From the NCBI RefSeq assembly GCF_022836845.1, contig NZ_JAJNNZ010000013.1:1-64000 (forward strand): 64,000 nt of DNA, read 5' to 3'. Under the pieces are notes generated by a model. That model did not search any database. It had not been told where the DNA came from and was given only the letters and a program-made list of their open reading frames with translations. Origin of the DNA: Vibrio gelatinilyticus (lineage in GTDB: Bacteria; Pseudomonadota; Gammaproteobacteria; Enterobacterales; Vibrionaceae). The translations under genes and the position numbers were made by a program. Every line of letters begins with the position of its first letter. The stretch's first letter is position 1. This document shows, in pieces, positions 1 through 9,692 of this stretch.

Positions 1-20
1 CGCCCCAGGGCGCTTTTTTT
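1..20 (+). terminator. Right part of an intrinsic terminator of a gene left of the window
   Basis: A short stem (cgcc/ggcg around a ccag loop) is followed by an unbroken run of T. The left arm may begin before base 1. It points rightwards, so it would end a plus-strand gene outside the window, and it abuts the stop codon of the convergent CNNM-like gene. Confidence 0.55.
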
Positions 21-1091
21 TTATTTTCTTGGTTGGTGTTCGTCTTCGGGGCTTTCTATAACACCGTGCTTTTTTTTCCATAGCTCCCAACGCTGGTACG
101 CGAGCTCCTGCATATCAGTGTTTTTATCCGCTTCATCAATAATCTCTTGGCCGAGTAGATGCTCAAACACATCTTCGAGTGTAATGATCCCTTGAATTGT
201 GCCGTATTCATCGACAATTAGGGCTATGTGCAGGCGGTTTGCCATCATTTTCTCAAACACCTTAGGTAACATCGAAGTGTTCAAAAAGACATGAATTGGG
301 CGCATCACGGAGCCCAGCGACTTCTCTCCACACCCTTGCTGCTGCAGTCTAAATAACTCCAGGCGGTGGACAAAACCTAAGATGTTGTCTTTCTGCTGAC
401 TGTAAATCAGTGGCCTTGAGAACGGTGTATCACGGTGAGTTTTAAGAAATTCATTAATGGTCATTTCCGCCTCTACGCGAAACACGACCGGGCGTGGTGT
501 CATCACATGGGTGACTGCAATCTGCTGTATGTCGATCACGTTGCGCAATAGCGTTGATTCACCTTCGGCAAACTCACCACTTTCTTTGGCAAGTAGGGCC
601 ATTGCTGACAGCTCATCGCGCATTTTAGGTGCTTGGTGCCCACGAGACATTCGTTTGGTGATTTGGTTAGAGAACCAAACAAAGGGCGTTAACAGCCACA
701 CCATCCAACGCAAGGTTGATGCTGAAATGGGTGCAAGTTGGCGCCAATATGTCGCACCGAGAGTTTTCGGAACAATCTCAGACAAAATCAGTATGGCTAG
801 GGTAAGCACGGCAGAGAACACCCCTAACCATTGACTGCCGAATACTTTCGCAGCTTGTGCGCCAGCACTGGCAGCGCCAATTGTATGAGCGATGGTATTT
901 AAGGTCAAAATAGAAGCCAGTGGGCGATCAATATCCGCTTTGAGTTTGGCTAATTTATTGGCTGCAGGGTGACCATTCTGTCTGAGCTGGGCTATGTAGC
1001 TTGGGGTGATACTTAATAATACAGCTTCCAGTACCGAACAGATAAAAGAAACGCCAATTGCGACCGTTATATAAACAGCTAAAAGAAACAT
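21..1091 (-). CDS. CNNM/CorC-like membrane protein (DUF21 plus CBS pair)
   Basis: 356-residue inner-membrane protein. The N-terminal 150 or so residues form a DUF21 (CNNM) transmembrane domain with a conserved SEIVPKT motif near residue 107. They are followed by a CBS-domain pair (from about residue 190, VMTPRPVV, to about 320, VDEYGTIQGIITLEDVFEHLLG). The C-terminal CorC_HlyC domain found in longer relatives is absent. The family is linked to divalent cation, especially Mg2+, export or homeostasis; the substrate here is inferred only from the family. I chose the Met at 1091, which has a GAGA ribosome site six bases upstream and begins directly with the first membrane helix, over the in-frame Met 14 codons earlier. 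Confidence 0.85.
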   Translation of the reverse strand: MFLLAVYITVAIGVSFICSVLEAVLLSITPSYIAQLRQNGHPAANKLAKLKADIDRPLASILTLNTIAHTIGAASAGAQAAKVFGSQWLGVFSAVLTLAILILSEIVPKTLGATYWRQLAPISASTLRWMVWLLTPFVWFSNQITKRMSRGHQAPKMRDELSAMALLAKESGEFAEGESTLLRNVIDIQQIAVTHVMTPRPVVFRVEAEMTINEFLKTHRDTPFSRPLIYSQQKDNILGFVHRLELFRLQQQGCGEKSLGSVMRPIHVFLNTSMLPKVFEKMMANRLHIALIVDEYGTIQGIITLEDVFEHLLGQEIIDEADKNTDMQELAYQRWELWKKKHGVIESPEDEHQPRK

Positions 1092-1411
1092 TCGAGTCTC
1101 ATTATGTACGCACATCAACCTAACTTTGCTCAATGTTTAGCCTGGGGCATTGTTGGTGAGTGCTGGTAATCAGTTCCAATGCTAACCGATTTGTCAGGCT
1201 TATCGGTTAGGTGGCGGTTCATTTATGAGAGCTAATGAGTCAAATTGCAAGCACTGAATTCTTTGAGTCATCGAACAAATTGTGAGTTGATGCTCATATT
1301 ACGGTTAAAACTACGTCATTAGTAACAAAGATCTGCCACAAACCTTTGCCAGATGGGGGCTTTATGATTTAGAGTGAGCTGAATTCGATAACAAATGAGA
1401 AGGGAAACCTA
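1092..1411. other. Intergenic region upstream of hupA
   Basis: This divergent gap of 320 bases must carry promoters for the CNNM-like gene (leftward) and hupA (rightward). I see no ORF. A 9-base inverted repeat (ctaaccgat at 1182–1190, atcggttag at 1202–1210, 11-base loop) lies in it without a T-run, so it is not an obvious terminator. The hupA ribosome site (gaaggg) lies just before 1412. Confidence 0.6.
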
Positions 1412-1684
1412 ATGAACAAGACCCAATTAATCGACTTTATTGCTGAGAAAGCAGATCTGTCTAAAGCGCAAGCTAAAGCTGCCCTAGAAGCAACTTTGTC
1501 TGGAGTTACTGAAGCGCTAACAGACGGCGACCAAGTTCAACTAATTGGTTTTGGTACATTCAAAGTGAACCATCGTGCGGCGCGCACTGGTCGCAACCCT
1601 AAAACGGGTGATGAAATCCAAATCGCAGCGGCAAATGTACCAGCATTCGTAGCAGGTAAAGCTCTAAAAGACGCAGTGAAATAA
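1412..1684 (+). CDS. hupA: DNA-binding protein HU-alpha
   Basis: 90-residue histone-like nucleoid protein that bends and compacts DNA as a homo- or heterodimer. It is near-identical in layout to E. coli HupA: start [38 protein letters not shown] in the DNA-binding arm, and end KALKDAVK. The MNKTQLID start and [17 protein letters not shown] arm fit HU-alpha rather than HU-beta. It is followed after 38 bases by a DUF1481 lipoprotein gene, the same neighbour as in E. coli (yjaH). Confidence 0.97.
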   Translation: MNKTQLIDFIAEKADLSKAQAKAALEATLSGVTEALTDGDQVQLIGFGTFKVNHRAARTGRNPKTGDEIQIAAANVPAFVAGKALKDAVK

Positions 1685-1722
1685 TTGACTGGCGCCAGGG
1701 GAAACCTTGGCGCAGTTTCTAT

Positions 1723-2415
1723 ATGAAAAAGATTCTTACGTTAGCTCTAATAACACTGACTACTGTCGGTTGCTCTTCAACACCGTCACCAGCAGTGAGC
1801 CAGTTCTCAGAATACACGGGTGGGCAATCCCTTGGGGATGCAACCAGCTTCTACTGGCTAACGGAAAGGTTGACTCAACCAAGTCGGGCAGCTGACTACG
1901 TCGATATGAATGATTATGGATGGTACAAATCCGATTATCGATGGAGCAGTGGTAACCTGAGAGAGTTTGTCCGAGAAGGCGTTCAGAGCGACCTCGCTGG
2001 GGGATCCATTTCCTATAGAATTCATGTTCGCTTCAACAAAGATGGCGAAGCCATTTATCAACAGTACCGCAGAGATAGCAAGGTACTGCCAATCAAAAAA
2101 GAGCAGTTAGAAAACTATCAGCGCGAATCCGCGATGCTTGTTGAGAGAGTGAAAGAGCAGGATCGTTCTGGGCTCGAATTGATTCAGGGGCATTGGGATG
2201 GTGAGACGCTCGCGACCTGCACTGGCATCGATTTCCAGAAGATTAAGTTTGAACAAACCCTTCCTGACTTTGTTGTACAGAGATTATCGTCAGTAGAAAG
2301 TTATGTGGCATTTTTAGGCAGTACACGTTTGACTGGCGCTCGAGTAGAGCAGCTATTGATGCTATCGGATGGAACTACTGACTGTATCGAACGACCAAAT
2401 CTCATCGAAAAATAA
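1723..2415 (+). CDS. DUF1481 (YjaH-like) lipoprotein
   Basis: 230-residue predicted lipoprotein. Residues 1–16 form a short signal peptide ending in a lipobox (TTVGC, Cys17), so the mature protein would be lipid-anchored in the envelope. The rest is soluble and contains two further Cys residues (in ATCTGI and TTDCIE) that could form a disulfide. DUF1481 proteins such as E. coli YjaH sit directly after hupA and have no known function. Probably co-transcribed with hupA, since the gap is only 38 bases and I see no terminator in it; a strong terminator follows the stop codon. Confidence 0.85.
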   Translation: MKKILTLALITLTTVGCSSTPSPAVSQFSEYTGGQSLGDATSFYWLTERLTQPSRAADYVDMNDYGWYKSDYRWSSGNLREFVREGVQSDLAGGSISYRIHVRFNKDGEAIYQQYRRDSKVLPIKKEQLENYQRESAMLVERVKEQDRSGLELIQGHWDGETLATCTGIDFQKIKFEQTLPDFVVQRLSSVESYVAFLGSTRLTGARVEQLLMLSDGTTDCIERPNLIEK

Positions 2416-2441
2416 AAAAGGCGCTCATAGAGCGCCTTTTT
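2413..2441. terminator. Bidirectional terminator between the DUF1481 gene and purD
   Basis: Stem aaaaggcgct / agcgcctttt with a 3-base loop (cat) overlaps the last codon of the DUF1481 gene. A/T runs on both sides allow it to end both the hupA transcript and the convergent purHD transcript. Confidence 0.85.
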
Positions 2442-2482
2442 GCTAGCCACCGAATTGTTAAGCAAACGGCTTTCTTTGTAAT

Positions 2483-3772
2483 TTATTTCTGTTGCTCACG
2501 CGCAATAGCACGGTAGCCAATATCATTGCGGTGGAACATGCCATCCCAGCTGATTTTCTTGGTTAGCTCGTAAGCGCGAGCTTGAGCTTCAGAAACCGTA
2601 TTACCCAGTGCCGTTGCACAAAGAACACGGCCGCCGTTAGTCACAACGTTACCATCTTTATCTGTCGTGCCTGCGTGGAAGACTTTCTCGCCTTCAACTT
2701 CTCTTGTTGGTAGGCCAGAAATAACGTCGCCCTTGTTGTAAGACGCTGGGTAGCCGCCAGCCGCAAGAACGATACCGATGGATGCACGAGGATCCCACTT
2801 CGACTCCACTTGATCTAGCTTCTTGTCGATGGCTGCTTGGCAAAGCTCAACCATGTCTGATTGCATGCGCATCATGATTGGCTGTGTCTCTGGGTCACCG
2901 AAACGGCAGTTGTATTCGATAACTTTAGGCGTACCATCTTTGTCGATCATTAGACCCGCGTATAGGAAACCTGTGTATGGGTTACCTTCTGAAGCCATAC
3001 CGCGAACTGTTGGATAGATAACTTCTTCCATGATGCGGTTATGGATTTCTTGAGTCACTACTGGAGCAGGCGAGTAAGCGCCCATGCCACCTGTGTTCGG
3101 GCCTGTGTCCTTATCACCAACACGTTTGTGGTCTTGGCTCGTTGCCATTGGCAATACGTTTTCGCCATCAACCATCACGATGAAGCTGGCTTCTTCGCCG
3201 TCTAGGAACTCTTCAATAACCACGCGGCTACCAGCGTCGCCAAATGCGTTGCCAGCTAGCATGTCTTTGATTGCCTCTTCTGCCTCTTCTAGCGTCATCG
3301 CAACGATAACACCTTTTCCAGCAGCAAGACCGTCAGCCTTAACCACGATCGGAGCACCTTGCTCGCGAACGTATGCCAGTGCTGGCTCGATTTCAGTGAA
3401 GTTCGCGTAAGCGCCTGTTGGGATAGCGTGACGAGCAAGAAAGTCTTTGGTGAACGCTTTTGAGCCTTCTAGCTGAGCTGCAGCTTGAGTAGGACCAAAG
3501 ATCGCTAGACCTGCTTCTTGGAATGCATCAACAACGCCAATCACAAGCGGTGCTTCAGGACCCACAATCGTTAGCTCAATGTTTTTCTCTTTGGCAAACG
3601 CAACCAGACCTTGAATGTCTTCAACGTCAATCGCAACGTTTTCTAGTTTAGGCTCAAGCGCAGATCCTGCGTTACCTGGTGCAACGAAAACAGTTTCAAC
3701 ATTTGGATTCTGAGCCACTTTCCAACCCAGAGCGTGCTCACGACCACCAGCACCAATAATTAGAACGTTCAT
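2483..3772 (-). CDS. purD: Phosphoribosylamine–glycine ligase (GAR synthetase)
   Basis: 429-residue ATP-grasp enzyme of de novo purine synthesis. It joins glycine to 5-phosphoribosylamine, giving GAR, with ATP hydrolysis. The start MNVLIIGAGGREHALGWKVA is the classic N-terminal PurD motif, VKADGLAAGKGVIVA is the ATP-grasp glycine-rich loop, and NCRFGDPETQ is the PurD signature. Full length for the family. It lies downstream of purH on the same strand, as in E. coli purHD, but 148 bases separate the two and contain an ERIC-like repeat. Confidence 0.97.
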   Translation of the reverse strand: MNVLIIGAGGREHALGWKVAQNPNVETVFVAPGNAGSALEPKLENVAIDVEDIQGLVAFAKEKNIELTIVGPEAPLVIGVVDAFQEAGLAIFGPTQAAAQLEGSKAFTKDFLARHAIPTGAYANFTEIEPALAYVREQGAPIVVKADGLAAGKGVIVAMTLEEAEEAIKDMLAGNAFGDAGSRVVIEEFLDGEEASFIVMVDGENVLPMATSQDHKRVGDKDTGPNTGGMGAYSPAPVVTQEIHNRIMEEVIYPTVRGMASEGNPYTGFLYAGLMIDKDGTPKVIEYNCRFGDPETQPIMMRMQSDMVELCQAAIDKKLDQVESKWDPRASIGIVLAAGGYPASYNKGDVISGLPTREVEGEKVFHAGTTDKDGNVVTNGGRVLCATALGNTVSEAQARAYELTKKISWDGMFHRNDIGYRAIAREQQK

Positions 3773-3811
3773 TTAATAATCCTTTCAAAGTTTGGAGTAC
3801 TCTAAGCAGTT

Positions 3812-3905
3812 GGTGTTGTAGCAAGGCTGTGCTTGAATTCATCCCGGGAGCATAGCTCTGCTATGTGACCGGGGTGAATGGGAGCGTTAACGCGGCTACA
3901 GCGCC
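3812..3905. repeat. ERIC-like (IRU) palindromic repeat inside purHD
   Basis: About 94 bases. The outer ends are imperfect inverted repeats: ggtgttgtagc at 3812 and gctacagcgcc at 3895–3905 (9 of 11 match after reverse complementing). The centre is a near-perfect palindrome: ttcatcccgg / ccggggtgaa flanking catagc-tct-gctatg. The order of blocks (tgaat, cccgggagc, gtgaccggggtga, gcgttaacgc) matches my recollection of the enterobacterial ERIC consensus, including its gtgactggggtgagcg core. No ORF. It would form a long hairpin in the purHD mRNA. Confidence 0.8.
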
Positions 3906-3920
3906 AAATGCGACGAGTAA

Positions 3921-5513
3921 TTAGTGACGGAAGTGGCGCATGCCTGTAAAGATCATCGCCATGCCGTGCTCGTCAGCCGCAGCGATAACTTCGTCATCAC
4001 GCATAGAGCCACCTGGTTGGATAACGCACTTGATGCCAGCTTCTGCTGCCGCGTCAATGCCATCACGGAAAGGGAAGAACGCATCTGATGCCATGACGCA
4101 GCCTTCAACCTGTAGTCCTTCGTCAGCAGCTTTGATACCAGCAATTTTTGCAGAGTACACGCGGCTCATTTGACCAGCGCCTACGCCGATAGTCATGTCG
4201 CCTTTCGAGTAAACGATCGCATTTGATTTCACGTACTTAGCCACTTTCCAGCAGAATAGCGCATCTTTCAGCTCTTCTTCGGTCGGTTGACGCTTAGAAA
4301 CTACTTTAAGGTCATCAAGTGATACCATGCCTTGGTCGCGGTCTTGAACCAGAAGACCACCGTTAACGCGCTTAATGTCAAAACCAGTTGTCTTAGTTGT
4401 CCACTCGCCACACTCTAGTAGGCGAACGTTTTTCTTAGCTGCAACCACTTCTACTGCTTCAGCTGAAACAGAAGGTGCGATGATCACTTCCACAAATTGA
4501 CGCTCTACAATCGCTTTCGCTGTTTCTGCATCTAGCTCTTGGTTGAAGGCGATGATGCCGCCAAACGCTGACGTTGGGTCAGTTTTGTATGCGCGGTCAT
4601 ACGCTTCAAGAATGTCTTTACCTAGTGCAACACCACAAGGGTTAGCGTGCTTAACGATAACGCAAGCTGGCTCATCAAACTCTTTCACACACTCAAGCGC
4701 TGCGTCAGTGTCGGCGATGTTGTTGTAAGACAGGGCCTTACCTTGAATTTGGCGAGCTGTAGACACAGACGCTTCTTCTGGGTTTGCTTCTACGTAGAAT
4801 GCAGCGTCTTGGTGGCTGTTTTCACCGTAGCGCATGTCTTGCTTTTTCTCGAACTGTTGGTTGAACGTACGAGGGAATTTAGACTCAGCATCGCCTTCTT
4901 TGTTCTCACCGTAAGATGGAACCATAGTGCCGAAGTAGTTAGCGATCATGCCGTCGTAAGATGCCGTGTGCTCGAACGCTGCGATAGCGAGGTCGAAACG
5001 TGTCTCTAGGGTTAGAGATTTCTCATTTGCGTCCATTTCTGCAATAACGCGGTCGTAGTCGTGTGCGTTTACAACGATAGTCACGTCTTTGTGGTTTTTC
5101 GCTGCAGAGCGAACCATTGTTGGCCCACCGATATCGATGTTCTCAACGGCGTCTTCTAAGGTGCAGCCTTCTTTTGCCACTGTTTCAGCAAATGGGTACA
5201 GGTTAACCACAACCATATCGATAGGATTGATACCGTGCGTTTGCATTACGTCATCGTCTTTCCCACGGCGGCCTAGAACGCCACCGTGAACTTTCGGGTG
5301 CAATGTTTTGACGCGGCCATCCATCATTTCAGGAAAGCCAGTGTAGTCAGATACTTCAGTGACAGAGATGCCTTTCTCAGCCAATAGGCGAGCAGTACCA
5401 CCTGTTGATAGAATATCAACACCACGTTGTGCTAGCGCTTGGGCAAACTCAACAATACCAGTTTTGTCAGATACGCTGATAAGAGCGCGGCGAATAGGAC
5501 GAGCGTTATTCAT
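3921..5513 (-). CDS. purH: Bifunctional AICAR transformylase / IMP cyclohydrolase
   Basis: 530-residue enzyme catalysing the last two steps to IMP. Residues 1 to about 150 form the MGS-like IMP cyclohydrolase domain ([42 protein letters not shown]). The remainder is the AICAR transformylase domain with the catalytic KHANPCG motif and [10 protein letters not shown] near the C-terminus. Full length. First gene of purHD. The leader of about 290 bases separates it from divergent zntR and contains a PurR-like operator. Confidence 0.97.
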   Translation of the reverse strand: MNNARPIRRALISVSDKTGIVEFAQALAQRGVDILSTGGTARLLAEKGISVTEVSDYTGFPEMMDGRVKTLHPKVHGGVLGRRGKDDDVMQTHGINPIDMVVVNLYPFAETVAKEGCTLEDAVENIDIGGPTMVRSAAKNHKDVTIVVNAHDYDRVIAEMDANEKSLTLETRFDLAIAAFEHTASYDGMIANYFGTMVPSYGENKEGDAESKFPRTFNQQFEKKQDMRYGENSHQDAAFYVEANPEEASVSTARQIQGKALSYNNIADTDAALECVKEFDEPACVIVKHANPCGVALGKDILEAYDRAYKTDPTSAFGGIIAFNQELDAETAKAIVERQFVEVIIAPSVSAEAVEVVAAKKNVRLLECGEWTTKTTGFDIKRVNGGLLVQDRDQGMVSLDDLKVVSKRQPTEEELKDALFCWKVAKYVKSNAIVYSKGDMTIGVGAGQMSRVYSAKIAGIKAADEGLQVEGCVMASDAFFPFRDGIDAAAEAGIKCVIQPGGSMRDDEVIAAADEHGMAMIFTGMRHFRH

Positions 5514-5722
5514 GCTTCGGTCTTCCTCAAAGTCACAGAGTTAAGGTTTAGGCTTTGCAGCCAGCCATGCCGGGCTTACTGCAGTTCAAAGAGTTTTACG
5601 AAAATGAAGCTAGCCACACATTTACCGTCAGTGCTATCTTCAACTTTGGAAAATCCTTTGAGCAAAAAAACAGCCAAATTGCCATTGGCGCGTATTCTAA
5701 CCAATCTATTACAAAAAAGCTC

Positions 5723-5738
5723 GCGCAATCGTTTGGCA
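5723..5738 (-). promoter_or_regulatory. Candidate PurR operator for purHD
   Basis: The 16-mer gcgcaatcgtttggca matches the E. coli PurR consensus (acgcaaacgtttgcgt) at about 11 positions, including the central CG and the CGCAA/CGTTTG half sites. It lies 210 bases before the purH start. PurR control of purHD is established in E. coli; occupancy here is inferred. Confidence 0.6.
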
Positions 5739-5807
5739 TCGCAAAAAAAAGTGCAAAAAAAGGCTATCCAGGCACAAACTGTAACGAAGAGGTTAAATTG
5801 AAGGGTT

Positions 5808-6212
5808 ATGTTTCAGATCGGTGAGTTAGCAAAGCGCTGCAAAGTTACGGCGGATACGTTGCGGTTTTATGAGAAAAACCAACTTATTAAACCAGCTGGA
5901 AGAAGTGAGTCCGGTTACCGCCTTTATGATGACCACAATCAAAAGCAAGTTCTGTTCATCCTGAAGGCGAAGTCTTTGGGGTTGAGCCTAGAGGAAATCA
6001 AAGAGCTGTTAGAAATCAAACTAGAAGCAACAGAACATAGCTGTGCTGAAGTGAAGTCGATCACCTCAGCGAAACTGGCTTCGATTGATGGCAAGCTCGC
6101 TGAGTTGACTAGGATCCGCAACGCGCTAAAGAAAATCAATGATGCTTGCTGTGGTCACGATAATGACGATGCTAGTCACTGTTCTATACTCGGAGCACTG
6201 GGCAGCGAGTAA
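5808..6212 (+). CDS. zntR: Zn(II)-responsive MerR-family regulator
   Basis: 134-residue transcriptional activator. The MerR helix-turn-helix is at the N-terminus (FQIGELAKRCKVTADTLRFYEKNQLI). A dimerisation helix and a C-terminal metal-binding loop follow. Cys79, Cys114, Cys115, His124 and Cys125 correspond to the ZntR zinc ligands, and the motif NDACCGH with HCSIL is typical of ZntR rather than CueR or CadR. In E. coli ZntR activates the zinc exporter zntA; no zntA is in this window, so the target is probably elsewhere. Divergent from purH and convergent with the chemoreceptor gene. Confidence 0.9.
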   Translation: MFQIGELAKRCKVTADTLRFYEKNQLIKPAGRSESGYRLYDDHNQKQVLFILKAKSLGLSLEEIKELLEIKLEATEHSCAEVKSITSAKLASIDGKLAELTRIRNALKKINDACCGHDNDDASHCSILGALGSE

Positions 6213-6303
6213 TGCGGTTCATATTGTGTTCGATTTGACCGTTGCTTGCTAAAAGCTAATCCCAGCTCTATTTTGTTATCGAGGTGAGATTAGCTTGAAC
6301 TAA

Positions 6304-7962
6304 TTAGTTCGCGACGTCTTTGTGCACTTTAAATGAGGCAAAACTGTCCACCATCTTCTGGCCGTCGTTGAGTAAGGACTCACTGGCTTTGGCAAGTTGC
6401 TGAGCCTGTGAAGTGGACTGTAAACCATGATCGGCTATTTGAGTGAGGTTGTGGCTAATTTCATTTGTCGCTTCTGTTTGTTGCGAGCTTGCTTGTGCTA
6501 TTTGCTCATTGAGACCCAAAATATGACGAATTTGAGTATCGACTTCTGCCAAAGAGTGTTTGGCACTTGTAGCGCGCTCAAGAGTTGCGTCAGATTGAAC
6601 TCTAGTCTGTGCCATGGACTGACTAACATCACTGGCTCGATTTTGTAATTTGGATATGATCTGCTCGATTTCATCAGTGCTGCTTTGAGTTCGCGTTGCT
6701 AAGGTGCGAACTTCATCGGCAACAACGGCAAAGCCTCGACCTTGTTCTCCAGCTCTTGCCGCTTCAATTGCTGCGTTTAAAGCTAATAGATTGGTTTGCT
6801 CAGCAACACCTCGAATAACATCAAGAACCGAACCTACGTGCTGGGTTTCGTCTGTCAATTTGTGGATATTGATTTCCGTTTCTGAGAGCTGCTCCGATAA
6901 TGAGAGCATCAGCCCTGATGCTTCTTCAATGATTTTTGCACCTTGGATCCCATTGGCGCTCGCTTGCTTTGCAGCCTCTGCAGCGTAATGAGCTGAATTG
7001 GCCACTTCCTGATTGCTTGCATGCAGTTCGTTCATTGCACAGGCTACGGTGTCAACCGCTTGCTGCTGCTGCAGGGCTTTCCCTGAGCTATGTTGGGCGA
7101 CTTTGTTAAGTTCTATGGCCGAATGGGTAATGCTTTCAGTGACGGGCTGTATCTCTTGAATTATCACTCGAAGCTTGTCAGTAAAGACATTAAATGCAGT
7201 GGCTATTTTACTCAGTTCGTCTTTGCCTTGTTCTGGGAGCCTGCGGCTAAGGTCACCCTCCCCACTGGCTATATCTTGTAAGGCCAGAAGAGTATTTTTG
7301 CACGGGCTGACGATACTGCGGCTTAATAGCGTGGCCATGGTCAGCATGAAGAGCAGACAAGCCGCGACTGTTAGTAGCGTTTGCTTAACTTCGGCCCATA
7401 TCAGAGCGTTAATATCATCAACATAGACACCAGTCCCAAGTACCCAGCCCCAAGGCTGAAATACCTTAATATAAGAGAGCTTATCGACGGCCTTTTCACT
7501 GCCAGGTTTTGGCCACATGTAGTTGACGAAACCTTGACCTTCGCTTTGACCAAGTTCAACCATTTCAACAAAGAGCTTTTTCCCTGAGGGATCGCTAACT
7601 TGGCTAAGGTCTTGCCCATTCAGCGCTGGCTTCATTGGGTGCATTATCATCACAGGCGTGAGGTCATTAATCCAAAAATAGTCTGACTGTTCATAGCGAA
7701 GAGCCGAAACCGCGCCCTTAGCCGCAGACTGGGCATCCGATTCACTGAGCGCACCTGTGCTTTGTAATCGATAGTAGTGCTCAATCAAGCTATGGGTGTT
7801 TTCTACGAGGTGGCGCGTCTTGGTTTGTTTGGCGTTAATAAGATCGTTTTTATAATCACTGATAGTGACGAACAATGGTATCAGTGAGGCGGCAGTGACG
7901 ACAAAAATAAGTAAAAATAAACGGGTTCGAATACTGGTATGGCGCAAAAATTTGGTATTCAT
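6304..7962 (-). CDS. Methyl-accepting chemotaxis protein with single Cache sensor domain
   Basis: 552-residue transmembrane chemoreceptor. TM1 lies at about residues 14–34. A periplasmic sCache_2 domain ([20 protein letters not shown], ending [12 protein letters not shown]) follows, then TM2 (about 190–212), a HAMP domain, and a cytoplasmic signalling domain with the highly conserved hairpin tip [20 protein letters not shown] and [15 protein letters not shown]. It should relay ligand binding to CheA/CheW; the ligand is unknown, though some sCache_2 receptors bind small organic acids. I start at 7962, which has a gggag site, rather than at the ATG 96 bases upstream, which adds a non-conserved tail. 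Confidence 0.92.
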   Translation of the reverse strand: MNTKFLRHTSIRTRLFLLIFVVTAASLIPLFVTISDYKNDLINAKQTKTRHLVENTHSLIEHYYRLQSTGALSESDAQSAAKGAVSALRYEQSDYFWINDLTPVMIMHPMKPALNGQDLSQVSDPSGKKLFVEMVELGQSEGQGFVNYMWPKPGSEKAVDKLSYIKVFQPWGWVLGTGVYVDDINALIWAEVKQTLLTVAACLLFMLTMATLLSRSIVSPCKNTLLALQDIASGEGDLSRRLPEQGKDELSKIATAFNVFTDKLRVIIQEIQPVTESITHSAIELNKVAQHSSGKALQQQQAVDTVACAMNELHASNQEVANSAHYAAEAAKQASANGIQGAKIIEEASGLMLSLSEQLSETEINIHKLTDETQHVGSVLDVIRGVAEQTNLLALNAAIEAARAGEQGRGFAVVADEVRTLATRTQSSTDEIEQIISKLQNRASDVSQSMAQTRVQSDATLERATSAKHSLAEVDTQIRHILGLNEQIAQASSQQTEATNEISHNLTQIADHGLQSTSQAQQLAKASESLLNDGQKMVDSFASFKVHKDVAN

Positions 7963-8157
7963 CCTAAAACTCCCTTTGCATAGGCGAATAAAGCTTGAGT
8001 TATCTTGGGGTGGCATTTGTAGCTTCTGGTTATGAGTAAACCATACGGGATATGACAACGTAGGTCATTTTGTCGATGGTTAATCTTTGACCTGGATAGG
8101 GTTTTTGCAAGAGAAAATGAGGTGGTTGGAGGAGCTTAGGTGAAGGCTGTCCGGGTA

Positions 8158-8190
8158 TAAAAAAGCCAGAGTGAAAACTCTGGCTTTTTC
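8158..8190 (-). terminator. Terminator of the dusB–fis operon
   Basis: Stem aaaagccagag / ctctggctttt with a tgaaaa loop. On the minus strand it is followed by a T-run, just after the fis stop codon. Confidence 0.85.
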
Positions 8191-8212
8191 GCAAAAACAA
8201 ATCAGAAATTGA

Positions 8213-8509
8213 TTAGTTCATGCCGTATTTTTTTAGTTTCTTGCGAAGAGTACCGCGGTTGATACCCATCATAGTAGCTGCGCGAGTTTGGTTACCGCGA
8301 GTGTACTGCATGATGGTGTCTAGTAGTGGTTGTTCTACTTCAGCTAATACTAGCTCATACAACTCAGTGACGTCTTGACCATTCAACTGTGCAAGGTAGT
8401 TTTTAAGAGACGCTTTGACAGAGTCACGTAGTGGCTTCTGTGTGATTTGGTCTGAAGATGTTACTGTAGTAACTGTCAATGGTTCTGAAGTCAAATTCTG
8501 TTCGAACAT
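8213..8509 (-). CDS. fis: Nucleoid protein Fis
   Basis: 98-residue DNA-bending factor for inversion, and a growth-phase activator of rRNA and other promoters. The C-terminus carries the canonical helix-turn-helix ([26 protein letters not shown]) and the mid region the Fis dimer core. Length equals E. coli Fis exactly. It follows dusB by 23 bases, the conserved dusB–fis operon of Gammaproteobacteria, whose promoter is typically growth-rate and stringent controlled. Confidence 0.98.
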   Translation of the reverse strand: MFEQNLTSEPLTVTTVTSSDQITQKPLRDSVKASLKNYLAQLNGQDVTELYELVLAEVEQPLLDTIMQYTRGNQTRAATMMGINRGTLRKKLKKYGMN

Positions 8510-8532
8510 AATCGGTTTAGCTCTTCTCGTAA

Positions 8533-9501
8533 TTATGATGCAACGTTTTCAAAATAATCCTCTAGCGAATCAAGTTGCTCGTTTGCAACGTCGATAGCGT
8601 TAAAGGTACGGCGAAATTCACGGGCTTGTTCATGCTCTTTTAAATACCAGCCAACATGCTTACGCGCAATGCGTGGACCTAAATACTCACCATAAAACTG
8701 GTGAAGTGCTTGAACATGACCAAGCAAAATACCTTTCACCTCCTCGAGAGGAAGTTCGGGCATCAGGGTGCCGTTTTCCAAATAGTGTCGGATTTCATTA
8801 AAAATCCATGGCCGTCCTTGGGCCGGACGACCAATCATTAAAGCGTCTGCACCTGTATACTCCAGTACATATTTGGCTTTCTCTGGGCTGTCGATATCGC
8901 CGTTGGCAATGACCGGAATTGAGATCGCTTGTTTGACCGCTTTAATGCTGTCGTATTCTGCCTCGCCTTTGTACATGCAGGTTCTTGTTCGACCATGAAG
9001 GGCGAGAGCCTGAATGCCGCAGTCTTCGGCTAGTTTTGCAATTTGGACACAGTTTTTATTGTCTGTATCCCAACCAGTTCGGGTTTTTAATGTTACAGGA
9101 ACATCTACTGCATCAACGACAGCCCGCAAGATATCTTCAATGATATTTGGGTACTTTAGCAGTGCAGAGCCCGCCAGCTTTTTATTTACTTTCTTTGCAG
9201 GACAACCCATGTTGATGTCGATGATTTGCGCACCGTTCTCTACACTAAATTGCGCCGCGTCAGCCATTAGCTTCGGATCGGCACCTGCGATTTGCACTGA
9301 GCGAATGCCCGATTCGCCTTCATGCACCATGCGTTGCTGTGACTTAGAGGTTTTCCATAGTTTAGGATTAGAGGACATCATTTCGCTGACCGCCATTCCT
9401 GCACCGTATCGAAGGCACAACTCACGAAAAGGTCTGTCCGTCACTCCAGCCATTGGCGCAACGATTAGATTATTCTTAAGTTGATAGTTTCCGATCTTCA
9501 A
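8533..9501 (-). CDS. dusB: tRNA-dihydrouridine synthase B
   Basis: 322-residue FMN-dependent reductase that converts specific tRNA uridines to dihydrouridine. [15 protein letters not shown] at the N-terminus, [19 protein letters not shown] with the catalytic Cys, [14 protein letters not shown], and IANGDI are the Dus signatures. The reading frame has no ATG before [11 protein letters not shown]. By comparison with E. coli DusB (start MRIGQYQ, 321 residues) I place the start at the TTG codon at 9501; an earlier TTG (9528) or GTG (9522) is possible. First gene of the fis operon. Confidence 0.93.
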   Translation of the reverse strand: MKIGNYQLKNNLIVAPMAGVTDRPFRELCLRYGAGMAVSEMMSSNPKLWKTSKSQQRMVHEGESGIRSVQIAGADPKLMADAAQFSVENGAQIIDINMGCPAKKVNKKLAGSALLKYPNIIEDILRAVVDAVDVPVTLKTRTGWDTDNKNCVQIAKLAEDCGIQALALHGRTRTCMYKGEAEYDSIKAVKQAISIPVIANGDIDSPEKAKYVLEYTGADALMIGRPAQGRPWIFNEIRHYLENGTLMPELPLEEVKGILLGHVQALHQFYGEYLGPRIARKHVGWYLKEHEQAREFRRTFNAIDVANEQLDSLEDYFENVAS

Positions 9502-9643
9502 AACATCGCCACAGTAATACACAAGCAAGGGCGCGCATTTTACGCATTTTTTTGATGCGTGAAAAGACTAATATTTGAGCATTTACAATTTGTTTTCGTA
9601 AATTGCCTGTTTTTCAGTCAATTAGAAGTGAAAGTAATCTTTG

Positions 9644-9680
9644 TTTTAATAAAGTAGTGAGTTCTCTCACCACTTTATTA
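9644..9680 (-). terminator. Terminator of prmA
   Basis: Long hairpin: taataaagtagtgag and ctcaccactttatta pair over 15 bases with one mismatch around a ttct loop. On the minus strand it is followed by T-rich sequence, immediately after the prmA stop. The dusB–fis promoter must therefore lie between here and 9501. Confidence 0.75.
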
Positions 9681-9692
9681 AGGGGGAGTGCA

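Noticed and set aside
5439..5801. Open frames of 120 and 89 codons between purH and zntR
   Set aside because: They run through the purH start, the purHD leader and the PurR-like site, with composition typical of non-coding AT-rich sequence.
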